From contig CAJINV010000001.1 of the NCBI GenBank assembly GCA_905178155.1, positions 610,637 through 674,636 of the forward strand: DNA of 64,000 bases. The letters are read 5' to 3'. Shown here in pieces: positions 20,401-31,600 of this stretch. The stretch comes from Amoebophrya sp. A120 (lineage: Eukaryota; Sar; Dinophyceae; Syndiniales; Amoebophryaceae). The notes beneath the pieces are model-generated. The model was not told the DNA's origin, did not search any database, and saw only the letters and a list, made by a program, of their open reading frames with translations. Positions within the stretch are counted from its first letter, which is position 1. Every line of letters begins with the position of its first letter. Position numbers and translations under genes: made by a program.

Positions 20401-22471
20401 GCGGTCTTCCTTGTCGGCTCGCGATGTTGAAATGGAGGCGGAACAGATCTATCCTGTGTAAAAACGTCCCCATGCCATAGTTGTCATGCAAGTCTGCATG
20501 CCTAAGAAGTTTCTCATGCGCAGCCACCTGACAGGCATTTTCTGATGCTTTCTGGGTGGAGTTTTTGTTTTTCATGCTAGAACAATCAGGATGAGAGTGT
20601 CGATTTCTCATGCTGCTGCTCTAGCTACACAGGGACAGGATTACTACACTGCGAGTCCAAAGAACTTGTGGCGGGCCGCAGCCAAACCCAAGCCGTGCTG
20701 ATTTGTGTTGCAAAATTCCCATCTTCACGCTGGGGTGGCGACGTTTTTGCGCAGAATAAGATCGACTCGGAGATCAACCAGCTGATGTCAGTGCTGTCCG
20801 ACAGTCTGGCGAAACTGAGCGTCAACGACATCGAGGATGAAAACGAAAACTCCGCCGGCTTTTCGCACGAGGGGGGCAAAAAGGAACACGACGACCGAGG
20901 ACATAGTGACAGCAAAGGGAACCCGAACATGATCGCCATGAAAAGCGGGTCTGCGGGTGCGGGCGAGACGGCGGGGCGGGCGGCAGATTTTTGTGCGTCG
21001 GCCGCCAACATGGTGGGGGTGGTCGATGCAGAAGGCCTGAGTGCTGCGGGCGGGGACGATGGTAAGGATGTACAAGTGCTGTTACTTGTGCAATGAAAAA
21101 CGTTTAAAAACAGTCTTCCCATTGCCGGGGCCAGTGTCCGTGTAAAATGATACATTACCCAAACATTTCCTTATGATCCTTTTTCAAAATGCATGGCCTA
21201 CCAGTTTTGTTTCCTCGAAGTTGTTGCACCACGATGAATCAATTTATCAACACAGCGATGTCCGGTATCACGAATCAGTTTGAAGGCGGTGCTGGTATCC
21301 TCCTGAATAACAACGTCTGTGTCATGGCATAGTTCTTTTTATCAATCTCTTTGCATCCATCGTAAAAGCTGTACGTGTACTGCATATAGTACATAGCCTG
21401 TGAGATCATGACCACGAACAATTCCCAAGGACTTTTTTCTCCACCACCAGAGTTCTGTGCCTTGACACTTTTTTCTTTTCCCCGGGATACTATAAGGGCA
21501 GCAAGAAGCTAGTACGCAGATTTCCAGAAAATTTATTGCCGCGTCCTCGACGCCGACCGTGATGGGACGTGGTCGGGGAGCTGCTGCAGTAAATGGGGAA
21601 CAGCAGCAGCAGAAGATGATCAACAACACGACTGGAACAACTTCTATGAACCACAGTACTCTTGCCGGTGGTCGGGAAGCGCAGAATTGTTCTCCGCACA
21701 ACGACGACGTCGAGGACACCGAACAGGACCACTTTTTCCAGCACGAAGAAGAAGAAGAAGAGCACGCGCGCCACCAGTTTGATGAAAGCAAAAGCACCTT
21801 CATCTTGAAGCCCATGGTCGACGAAAAGGACACCGAGGCGTGCGCGCGCAAGATTCAGGAGCTGTACGCCAAGCGCTACAAGTTGCACGAAATGTTCATG
21901 GGCGGCGCGCCGGAGTATGGGGTGGTGTTCCGGCTAAAGATATGCAAGAAAAAAATTGTGTTTGTGTAAGTGTAAATTTGTGTTGCAGAACATGCAACAG
22001 AGTTACACCTGTCATGCCAGACAGCCATGAAGTCCTCTTTTCATGTGTGTTTTCCCTTACAAGCCACGCATGACAGGTTTTCTCTGTCATGTAGAGCAAA
22101 TTTGTGATGCTGTTTCTCAAAGAGAGTTACACTTACACACTTTTTTTCATGGATAAAAGATCCTGACGAAGGCGGAACAGCGGATTCAGAACGCCGAGCG
22201 TTTGTTTCGCGACGTGCAGAAAAAGCTCAAGCAGCAGAAGGAACAGCAGATGATGGGAAAGAGAAATTCCTCGTCGTCCGTAGCTCCGGGAAGCTCCGGC
22301 TGTTCGGGAGTATTTTTTCCGTGTGAGAGCTACAACGATTCTACCTGTTACAACCAAAGCTGCCAGATGATGCAGACCGTGCCAGAGCAGGCCTACCACC
22401 AGTCGGCGCCCGCCCAGGCGGGATCTTCCCCTATCCCCGAGCCCAGGAGTTCCAGACGAAGCTCGGTGTAA
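17490..22471 (+). CDS. Disordered coiled-coil protein with nine introners
   Basis: Not recognised. Model exons 17490-18047, 18304-18334, 18602-18719, 18996-19115, 19341-19378, 19645-19665, 19933-20028, 20280-20449, 20764-21061, ~21509-21940, 22161-22471 give 2193 nt (730 aa), all phases agreeing. ATG 17952 (MPEDMIQRLMPPRAAPEN) is an alternative start, since the upstream part is Lys/Ser/Glu-rich and AT-rich. Features: acidic patches (CEEDDDFLIDEE, QHEEEEEEHARH), long Ser/Asn/Thr stretches, and a C-terminal helical region (TEACARKIQELYAKRYKLHE, AEQRIQNAERLFRDVQKKL) likely to form a coiled coil. Intron ~21062-21508 is ordinary GT-AG with two nearby acceptors; the other nine are introners, some separated by tiny exons (21, 31, 38 nt). 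No enzymatic domain is seen. Confidence 0.7.
18048..18298. mobile_element. Introner, family A
   Basis: Perfect duplication ACGAC. Spliced frame MEDD|CDDLIDS. Confidence 0.92.
18335..18596. mobile_element. Introner, family A
   Basis: Perfect duplication GGCCA. A 31-nt exon lies between this copy and the previous one. Interior close to the copies at 19379 and 19666. Confidence 0.92.
18720..18990. mobile_element. Introner, family A
   Basis: Flanks AAGGC / AAGGA (4 of 5). The right end is TTGCAATGCATA instead of TTGCATTTGATA. Confidence 0.88.
19116..19335. mobile_element. Introner, family D
   Basis: Arms share GTGTTACAGTTACAC and its inverse. Perfect duplication GTGCA. Spliced frame SGV|QLSSAG. 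Confidence 0.92.
19379..19639. mobile_element. Introner, family A
   Basis: Perfect duplication GGCGC. Next introner follows after a 21-nt exon. Confidence 0.92.
19666..19927. mobile_element. Introner, family A
   Basis: Clear family A arms, but flanks TACTA / CACGA match at only 3 of 5. Frame still closes when 5 extra bases are removed. Confidence 0.85.
20151..20185. repeat. Palindrome in introner
   Basis: Two perfect 17-bp arms (left arm TTCCGAAAAAAACTGTT) around a single T. Would fold into a strong hairpin. Confidence 0.9.
20201..20229. repeat. Palindrome in introner
   Basis: Two perfect 13-bp arms (GTTGAAATCGCAT and its inverse) around AAT. The segment between this and the first palindrome holds a third short palindrome, AACTGTTTAACAGTT. 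Confidence 0.9.
20450..20758. mobile_element. Introner, family B
   Basis: Perfect duplication AGATC. Spliced frame AEQI|DSEINQL. Confidence 0.92.
21941..22155. mobile_element. Introner, family D
   Basis: Perfect duplication AAAGA. Spliced frame FRLK|ILTKAEQ inside the coiled-coil region. Confidence 0.92.
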
Positions 22472-23790
22472 AGGAGGACAGGATAGTAGATCAAACGCTA
22501 CAGAGAAAATGAAAACCACAGGAATAAGGCAGCGATATTGATATTATGGTGGAGAGTTCTTTATAGCTTCATTCGGATTTAGTTCATTCCACCGCGAGAA
22601 GGTTTTCGTCGGCGAATCTGAATCCGCAGGTAGAAATGTAGCTAGAAGTTCTTTATTCGCAGGAAAGGCAAAAATGTTACATCCATCGCCCCTCGGCGAT
22701 GAAGGATTTGCTTCATCTTGAATCTGTTTAATCCAGATCAGTAAAGTATTTATTGATTAGTACCTAGTTGTAGTACAAACCGCTGTGGTTTTTCCAGGTA
22801 CTGGCGGAATGTTTGTGCTGTCATGTAACAAAAGTTGTACTTACGTATCATGTAACAAAAGTTGTATCCACCTTACGCTAGTAACCGAGCCAAACTCGAA
22901 ATATTCTTCCTACCCCACGAGAAAGAAACACCTCTGAAGTTGTAGAGGGCGACCACGAAACGCACTGGCAAGCAGGGCGAGATAAATTTGAGCTCTCAGC
23001 CGAATCTTGGCGTAGTGGTATTTATTATGTGCTTTTAGTACTCAACATGATCTACTACACCCCTGTTATTCATATCCTGTTTGGTACGAAGGAGCTATCG
23101 AAAAAAAGTAGTTGTAGATAACTCCAGAATGCCCCCAGCTTCATTTTTCCCTCAGAGTTCAGCGGCCAGTCGTTGTCTCATAGAGCTGCAGCTGCCCCAA
23201 GAAATCAACGGAAAGTTATAAGTGTAACGGAAAGTGGATATCGGCAGCAGCAGCGTCAGCAATCAGCTGGCACTAGAGGAGCGACGTAGAAGCATGTCGC
23301 CAGAAGCCGGCAAACAGGACCGCCACCAATCGATCGCCCCGGATTTATTTTAGCGTCTCAAGAAGATCATGAAGAAAGGTAGTAGTCACGACCTCGCCCT
23401 TATCGCAGGAGCAACAAAAAGCTGTTATTCATTATGAGTATCATTTTATCGCTTTTTATTCAATGAATGACACGTGAAATCAAGCAATGAGAATGACTGG
23501 ATCGGAGTCAACGCCTCCCGAAGGAGCTCCACGGAGTTGGTCCGGAAGCTACTTCGGGAGATTGAGAACTGTTTTTGAACCAGAACGGTACGCGCTGAGG
23601 CCCAGAATTATTTGCACTAGCATCGTGATTGGGGTCAGACCTTGCGTATATACCCGGGCGTGGTACCCTCGTGAAACGCCTTTTTTTACGCTGGTCAAAC
23701 TTAGCGAATTCATTGGCGAACGCGCGCCATACCATGCGGCTTCGCAGTTCGTGGCGAGACGGATTTCCCTTGGTCTCTCTTTGCTGATCT
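22472..23790. other. Intergenic
   Basis: No gene supported. A short tandem GTAACAAAAGTTGTA-type duplication occurs near 22825-22865. Confidence 0.45.
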
Positions 23791-23799
23791 TCATCGTTT

Positions 23800-24130
23800 T
23801 CCAGGATCCCGGAATTTTCGGCTTCCGAGATTTCCCGGGAACTTGTGCAACTCGTGCAACTTTTGCACGTTTTTGTTGCGAATCACGAGGGTACGGCCGA
23901 GTTGCACGGCGAGTTGCACGGTGCAACTCGCCGTGCAACTATCACAATAATTCGCGCCGAACCAGGAGAGTACGGGCCTTTCGAGATGTCCCGGAAACCT
24001 GCGCAACTCGTGCAACTTTTGCACGTTTTGCGTTGCGAATCGCGATGGTATGGCCCGAGTTGCACGGCAGGTTGAACGGTGCAACTCGCTGTGCAACTAG
24101 CCCTACACTTTGCGCCGAACCAGGGCGGTA
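23800..24130. repeat. Tandem repeat, two copies of about 170 bp
   Basis: Two diverged copies share TGCAACTCGTGCAACTTTTG and the motif GAGTTGCACGGC with its inverse. The open frames across this region are by-products of the repeat. Confidence 0.7.
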
Positions 24131-24529
24131 TGGGCCGTGTTTCGATTCGACTTGTGCTAATCGCTCAACTTCGGCAGTTTTGTTGTGCGAACCACGGCGC
24201 GCCCGCTTTCCCAACTTCCACGCGGGACCGCGCTGGCGCATGTGGGCAGTATTACCAGCGCGCGCACGCTGGCTGCTGCGCATGTGGGGGATGTGTCCAC
24301 TGTGTCGCGCTGAGAATGGGCATGCGCATGTCGGCTGTGTCTCCTCTTCGGTTGGTTGTTGTTGGTTGTCAATTGGGTTACCGTTCTGACGTATTGGCAA
24401 CCAACTTGAAAACTGGCGCACTGCCAACGAGACAACTTGACAACCAACCCACAACCAGCACCGCCGTCGCGAACGTCCTCGGCACGCCCGCCCGAGTATC
24501 ACGGCTCCGCTTCCGGGAATGTGATGGCG

Positions 24530-25600
24530 CGCGCGGGCAGTATTGCCGCTGCGCCTCTCTTTCCCTTCGGCCCGCGCCACAGCACTACTGTTGGGGGCGC
24601 TTTGAGGCCCGTCCGCCGCCGCCGCGCGCGGGCGCCCCAGTGTGGTGGGCCTTGTTCCCCGCCGCTCTGCATTACGGCTCGGGCCCTGCGGTTGCGGCCC
24701 CTCGGGCGGACGAGCGGACCACCCCCAGAACAGTCACCAACGAGGGGACCGGCCAGGCGCCCAACAGAAGCAAGCGGCGCAATGGTTCGGTCCGTGGTGA
24801 GGCCCGGGGGCACAATAGCTGTGATCAACAAAAGCCCCGCACTGGTTATGTCCGTGATGAGGCCCGCGGGCACAATAGCTGAAGTTCCCCCCCCTCCCAA
24901 ACAAGATGGCAAACCAGCGGGCCACCCACAACACCCCCCCCCGCCCAACGAACCACCAATGCGGGCGGCCCGGAAGCCAGGCGCACCACACGTGGGCGGC
25001 TCCCTGCCTGCCCGCGGCCAAAAGCGGGCGGAGTAGGCCAGCAAGGCAACCGGCCCTAAGCCCCAAAGGCTAGGGCAGGCCGCCTCTTTTCCCCAAAACT
25101 GAAACCATCCAAACGGGCGTGACGGTGGGGCCTCCCCAAGCTTTCCCCTTCCCGGGAGTCAGGTAACTACGAAGGCGGAGGCCCATTCCGGACCTGTTAG
25201 GGCGGGAGTGGGGGCCCCCTTCGAGTGGGGGCGGCAGGGAGGTGGGGCCCCCTTGTGGGCAAAGAGGGCCGCGGGGGCCGGGGCCCCCCTCCAGGCGCGG
25301 TACCCAGCGGCCGGGAGGGCGGGAGCCGGGGGGCCCCCCCTGCAGGCGCGATACCCAGCGGGTGCGCGGGGGGGGGCGGGCAAGGAGGCGGGGGCCCCCT
25401 GCGCGTGGCCAGTGAAAGAGGGAGGCCGGCGGGGGCCCCCCTGCGGGCGGGCCGGGAGGCGGGGGCCCCCCTGTGGGGAGGATACCCAGCAGGCGGGAGG
25501 GCGGGAGCCGGGGACGGGGGCCCCCCTGTGGGGAGGATACCCAGCGGGCGAAAGGAAGGGAGGCGGGGGCCCCCTGTTTTCCCCGACGGTATGCTCGACG
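24530..25600. repeat. GC-rich repeat locus
   Basis: About 1 kb of extreme GC content. Contains a 57-bp tandem pair at about 24790-24882 (GGCCCG, then GGGCACAATAGCTG) and, from 25205 to 25585, eight or nine blocks centred on GGGGGCCCCC alternating with four copies of a TACCCAGCGGG-type motif. Reading frames on both strands here are compositional artefacts. Confidence 0.75.
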
Positions 25601-26970
25601 CAAAAATAGCAACCTTCAGCGTGCCGCCGTGTTAAAAAGTCTGGGCCTCAGCGCGTACCGGTCTCTTTTGAAAACCTATGATGCTTACAAATGATGGTCC
25701 TATGATTCGAGAGCCCGTAACTGCTGATGGAAACTATTCTTCTACACCACCTAGCAAGGAATAAACTACAAAGAAGAAAGCCGCTACAAGCGGGGCGCAG
25801 CCCGTAGCACCCTTTCTGCAGTCGTTGCTTTTTCTTCCTTAGGTCGTGTTTGAGTTGTTGTGTCGCGACTTTTCCTTCTCGTGTCGTTCTTTCTTCAGCT
25901 TTTGTCAAAACCTGCTGCCGCGTCTGTGCAGCGAAAAGCAGTAATAGCTCCCTGGAGTTTTATTTTGTGCGAAATTCAAATTTTTAGGATTACGGTTGCA
26001 TCATAAATGCTAAAACCGTATCGAAAGAGGAATTCCACCCGCTGTTTGCAAGAAAAAGAAACAGGAAGCTTCGCGCATTGAAAAAAGAATGTTTATATTA
26101 TAGTTTTCACTACTATAAGTAAACCAACTTTATTACCCCCAGCACTTCGGCCCCACCTTGTGCTTGTGCAGAGTCGAGCGTTGCGTTGTTAAAGCGCAAG
26201 CCGACACTCGAACTCGAAAAGAAAAACCAAAATCGCTAGCTGCACACGTAGTTTTTTTTCTTTTACCGAAGATGAGCCAAGCTTTTTATGAGAGCGAGGC
26301 GAAAGACAGCTTGGTTTTTTCTTCAGGAATTACCGGCAGCATATTACAAGGAAATTTTAAAAAAAGAACATTATCTGGTACTTGTACGTATTCTTGAATT
26401 ATATCACGACGACTTTCTTTATCCCGGTTTTAATATTGCCTTGCAAATTATCAATCGGAAAACGAAAACAAAACTCATAATACCATATGCTTTGTTTCAG
26501 GCCGACCGCAATGTAAAAGTTGACTTTGGCGACGAAATTGAAAAACTCTCCTAGTCTTTCGACCCAGTTATCTTGAGAAAAGCACTATGAGCCAGCCTCT
26601 TGACGAAGAGACTGAAGACGAAGCCCAGTAGATGAAGAGTCAGCAATCAATGATGAATTTACGTATGTAATATTTGTTCACCTCCAGCAACTTTTCCACT
26701 TTTTGCCGTGCCGTGTGGCTTTTTTAGCCTACAGAAGACTGAATTAGTGATGAAATGTCGACTGCAGAGTCTGCGCATCTTTCACACGCTATTGATCGAC
26801 TTTCATGTTGAATATACTTCTTCTGAACCTGCGCCGGTCATGTTTTTTTTCGTTCCAGTATCCGTTGTTCGTCGTGTTTGTTGTTAAGGTTGCGCACGAA
26901 AGAAAAGTCCTCCTCTAGCGTAGTTTACTGTATCGAGCACTTAATATTTCCCTGCACAAGAAGCAGTGCC
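25601..26970. other. Intergenic
   Basis: No supported gene. An ATG at 26272 opens a 41-codon frame with no domain. Confidence 0.4.
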
Positions 26971-27886
26971 ATGCCCTCCTCTGCACGGTCGTCCTCAGCG
27001 GCAAGCAGTTCGACTTCGTCACACGTGCCATTGCGCCACCTGCCTTTCGATGTTACCAGCGTCCCGCCCCTGCCGAACCTGGCGCGGGACCTGGTCGTGC
27101 ACAGTGTGCAGCGGTTATTTTGTCAGAAGAGCACGTTTGCTGGACCCGCCATGGCGGAGATATTTGTCGCGGCGAATTTTCAGGACGTGCGACAGGGGTA
27201 CGTGCGGCTGGCGGTGCCTGCCATGCCAACCTCCGTGTACAACGGCTTTGGGGCGGTGCACGGCGGCGCAGTGGCGACCATCTTTGACATCTTTACGAGC
27301 GTCGCAATCGTGACCGCGGAAATTGTATTGCCGGAAGTTGACGTCATATGCAAGAAAAAAACTGTGTAAGTGTAAATCTGTGATGCAGAAAATTTACACT
27401 TGTCATGCTCGACATGCATGACCGGCTCGCTTCCTATGTGTTTTCCCTTTGTATCTGCGCATAACAAGTTTGTCCTGTCAATGTCATGGCAGACAAACTT
27501 GTGATGCTGTTTTCCCAAAAGACTTACACTAACACAGTTTTTTTCTTGGATACGCCATACCAGCATCACCAAAAGCTGCAAACGGAGCGGTAGTAGAACA
27601 TCAAACTACAGAGCTGCAAAAACCGACGACGTCAAACAGTAAAAAGCGGCCGGGGAATCACGTGTCGCTCAGTCTGAACTGCAGTTATCCCCGGGGACTG
27701 CAGGTCGGAAAACCCGCCGTATGGGAGGCCTGGGTTGAGAAAGTGGCACGGAATGTGGTCTTCAGCAAGGGGCGGGTGGTGCAAGACGGCGTGGTCTGTT
27801 CCACCTGCGACCATTTGAAGGCCTTCGTAGACGGCAACCCGGCCAATATGAAAAAGGAACAAGGTGCGACGACGAGTAAACTGTAA
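26971..27886 (+). CDS. Hotdog-fold acyl-CoA thioesterase (PaaI/ACOT13 type)
   Basis: Predicted to hydrolyse acyl-CoA thioesters. Exons 26971-27346 and 27558-27886 give 705 nt, 234 aa. ATG 26971 is chosen for its GCC context; earlier in-frame codons lie in the leader. The hotdog signature is clear: NGFGAVHGGAVATIFDIFTS (about residues 90-109), with the HGG loop and the acidic residue of the central helix, then after a variable linker VSLSLNCSYPRGLQVGK and VFSKGRVVQDGVVCSTCDHL, the last strands of the sheet. A Ser-rich N-terminus of about 25 residues could be a targeting leader. One family D introner falls in the linker between helix and strands. Length is larger than typical ACOT13 (about 140 aa) because of leader and linker. 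Confidence 0.85.
27347..27552. mobile_element. Introner, family D (thioesterase)
   Basis: Flanks CGTCA / CGCCA (4 of 5). Spliced frame PEVDV|IPASPK. Confidence 0.9.
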
Positions 27887-28665
27887 CACTGAACATTTAA
27901 TACCTGGTACATAGTTCTTTGCACATTTTTTCTATAAGCTTTGGAACAGCTGCAACAGCCTGCTCTCAGAAGGCAGTGAGCACATCATGCCGGATACAAT
28001 CGTGATGAAATAAACTTCCGTGCTGGCATTGAAGATGTCCGTGTGTTTGTTACTGATGTGTGCCTGATTGTGAAGATTCCACCTGCGTACTCTGTCCTTC
28101 TGTGTGTGTGCTGTCGCAATCATCCACTTCGTACGCAACAGTATTAAGAAGTGAGAACAATCCTAGCCAGCGAAAGAACGCACCACGTTCATTTCATGGA
28201 TAATTTCATCTCTGATGGTGATGACAGTGTGATCGTGTGTTGAAGGCACGCGGTGTTTATTTCGATTTTATCGGCTCGTTCGATCACTTTCTGTCCGTCG
28301 TTCTTTTGTTCGGTTGGAGGAAAGGAGAACAGGAATCGCAGTCGTGAACATAAAAAGAAAGTACCGCGAAGGAAGTTGTTTTACCGCTCGAACGAATACT
28401 AATCGAAAAGCAGAGTCAGAGCTGTACAATCTTCCACAGCAACTTGTTGCTTGGTTTGGACGAAATGGTTCCTGATCCGAGTTGTATATATTTTAGGAAA
28501 TGTAGAAAATATAAATGTGCAAAAGAAAGGAATTTAAACTTACTTTAGCATCAAAACTACATTGGTTTGCTTTCGCTTTTCTCCGTGGGTTTTTTGAAAG
28601 TGCGATCGGAGAACAAGATTCAACCCGGTTCTTTTTCCCATTTGGAAAGAAACTCATCCGAAATT
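27887..28665. other. Intergenic
   Basis: No gene or repeat recognised. Confidence 0.45.
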
Positions 28666-31600
28666 ATGCCCGAAACGTTTGGCGGGTCCTCGAACTCGTC
28701 GGGAGGACCGTCCGGGCCCTACCAGTCTTCTATGGGCACCTCGAGCTCCTCTTCCTCCAGTACTGCCGGTACCGCCGACCGGTTTCTCCCGGCCTCGGTG
28801 AGCGACAGCGCGCGCATGATGTTCCACGCTGGGCAAGCCGACTTGATATGGATTGCAAATGTGTCTGGGGCTGGAAGATCGCGAGACTTGTCATGCTAAT
28901 CTGGCATGACTCTAAACTCTGTATTGCGTGACAGCGAAACGGTCCTCTTGCCTGTCAAGCAAAAACCCAGTTTCTCATCCGGAGTACGCAACTCAGAACC
29001 ATGGAAAACGAAAAACTTGTCATACTTGCCAGCGCATTACAGTGCGCTCACTATTCCCTTTCTTGCATCACAAGTTTCCAGACCCAGACATAGTTGCAAT
29101 GCATACTTGAACAGTGGCGACCATTTGTTGCCGAAGACAGACTACTATCAACTGCAAAAATGTCTGGGTCTGGAAGAGTGGAACTTGTAATGCTGTCTTT
29201 GGATTCTAAAAATATGTGTTGCATGAGCAGCAAGAGGAGTCCGGTTTGTCCTACGTGGAGAGGGCATTTCTCATGCGGAATAGGCAACAGGAAGCCCTCC
29301 AAAAGTCTGTGATGCTAGGCCATGCGTTACAGGTATCACGGGTCATGCAAAATATGCATGACAAACCTCGCAATCTTCCAGACCCAGACATTTTTGCATT
29401 TGATAACTACGAGCGGGCGCTCGCGGAGAACTGCCTCGGGAAGGGGCAGCTGCAGGACATGGAGAGCGAGCGCATCCTGGCGTATAGCAAGAAGCCGCCG
29501 CCCCCGGCGCAGACTGGACTGGACGAGATGCGAGTGGTGTATACAGTGGCGCGGAACGCGACCAGAAACCCCGCGGCGAGCACGGTGGGCGCCGACCGAG
29601 TGATCCCCACCACCGCATTTCGGACCCTCGACGCGCCCGACTTAGTGGACGACTTCTACCTCAACCTGCTTGACTGGAGCAGCCAAAACGTGGTCGCGGT
29701 CGCCCTTGGCGGACTTGTACTATTTACATGCTTTATGCAATATTATCGTGGTTGCTAGTGATGTTGTAGCGAATGTTCAGGTATGTTGTGCGACGTATTG
29801 ATTTACATAAAAAATCCACTCTACTTCGGCACAAAGATGTTGAAAGATGGCACCATCCCTCTTGTCAGGTCTACCTCTGGAACGGCAACACAGCGTCCAC
29901 GACAGAGCTTTGTAGTTTACTATTACAATGAAAAATGCCCCCTCCCCATATCAAAACGGAAATCTGTGATGCAGATTTGTGGTCACAAATCAGCTTTGTG
30001 ATGCTAGAAGGCAAAAGATGCGGACTGTAGTGCTCCCTAGCGTGGGAAAGCCTTGCAGCTTCAGGGTGACAGGAGGCAACTGGAAGTGGGAAACAGCATG
30101 ACAGATTGCCGGCAATTTAGGCCGCAGCTTCGTCTCTTGGCCTTCTAGCAATACAAGTCGATTTGTGTACTCAAATACAGCATCACACATTCGCGCATCT
30201 TCCGTTTCCGATATGGGGTGGGGGCTTTTTTCACTTTGATATTTACCGGAAGATACCGACACCTACTTCACCAGTGTGCGGTTCACCATATCGCGAGGAA
30301 AAATCCCCCCTCCCCATACTGAAAATGTATATTTTTGAAAATTTGTGATGCTGATTTGTGGCCACAAATCGCGTCTGTTTTGCAAGAAGGCAAACCCAGA
30401 AGGCCCCCCGAATTCCGCCGGCTGTTTGTGATGCTGCTGGGCCTACATCATGGACTTTTGTGATGGTGAGCGCCTAGGCCAAAACCTCTCCACTCCGGCT
30501 TGATATGGGCCTGCAGTCCTCTACTGCAAGACAGGGCTGATTTATGTACGCAAATCCAGCATCAGAAATTTCGATTGTATATCGGGAGGGGTTTTTTTCC
30601 CTTTCGATTCACCAAAGACGGAAATCACTTGGCATTGGGACTCTCCGACAGCACCACACAGCTCTGGGATCTCGGTACTGGACAAAAGTAATAGTGAAGT
30701 TCTTTTTGTCTTCTTGCAGCATACATAATGGAAACAAGCATTCAGTGTGGTAGTAGTCCACTGTGGTCGTCAAATAATCACTATAAACTTCAGAAGCCGC
30801 TTTTCCCGTGAAGAGTACAGGTCGCATCAAAGATAAAGCTTAAGCTATAGAAATAAGTGCTTGAACTACAACTCGTGGAGATGAGGACTTCGAGGGCTAA
30901 AGCTGTTCCACCTAAAATTGTTTCGTCCAAAACTACAGGTAAGAGCAAGCAGCTGCGCGCCTTCCGCACCCATTCCGCCCGCGTGGGTGCTCTCGCGTGG
31001 AACGGGCCGCTTTTGTCCACGGGATCAAAGGATTTCGAGATTCACAGTATCGTAAGGAAAAATTCCCCCTCCCCATATTGAAAAGGTATGTTTCCGAAAA
31101 TTTGCGTTGCTGATTTGAGGTCACAAATCACATTTGTCTTGCAAGAAGACAAGGGCAGAAGCTTTCGCCCCATTAGGGAAGCGATTTGCCACGCTGTTGA
31201 GCCTAAAGGGGATCCGTTTGCCATGCTGAACAACTAGACCCATACGCCTCTACCTAGCCTGGGGATCTGGCCGCAGTGCCTCTCTGCAATACAGAGCTGA
31301 TTAGATTTGTGTGCACAGGTCAAGCATCAGAAGTTTCGTTTTGATATGGGGAGGAGGGAAATTTCCTTTTGATTCACAACCACGACGTTCGCGTCCGGGA
31401 GCACCTGGTCGCCAAAATGGGCGAGGGGTTTCACCTATCAAATGCAAAAATGTCTGGGTCTGGAAACTTGCAATGCTAAAAGTGGATGATAGCCGGATTG
31501 CAATACGCAGCCAAGCATGAAAAATTTTTGAGCTGCTATGTGCTGCGTATTCCGCATGAGTAGAAACAACGTTTTTACATGACAGATAGGAGAGCCATTT

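Noticed and set aside
23487-24389. 300-codon frame on the + strand
   Set aside because: It runs through the 170-bp tandem repeats; its Cys/Arg/Thr repeats are translations of the DNA repeat and match no protein pattern.
24437-25612. Long frames on both strands in the GC-rich locus
   Set aside because: Pro/Gly/Arg-only translations of GC repeats, open on both strands at once; composition artefact.
26272-26397. 41-codon frame starting MSQAFYESEAKDS, with a possible second exon at about 26500
   Set aside because: Short, no domain, and no splice pair joins it in frame to the downstream segment.
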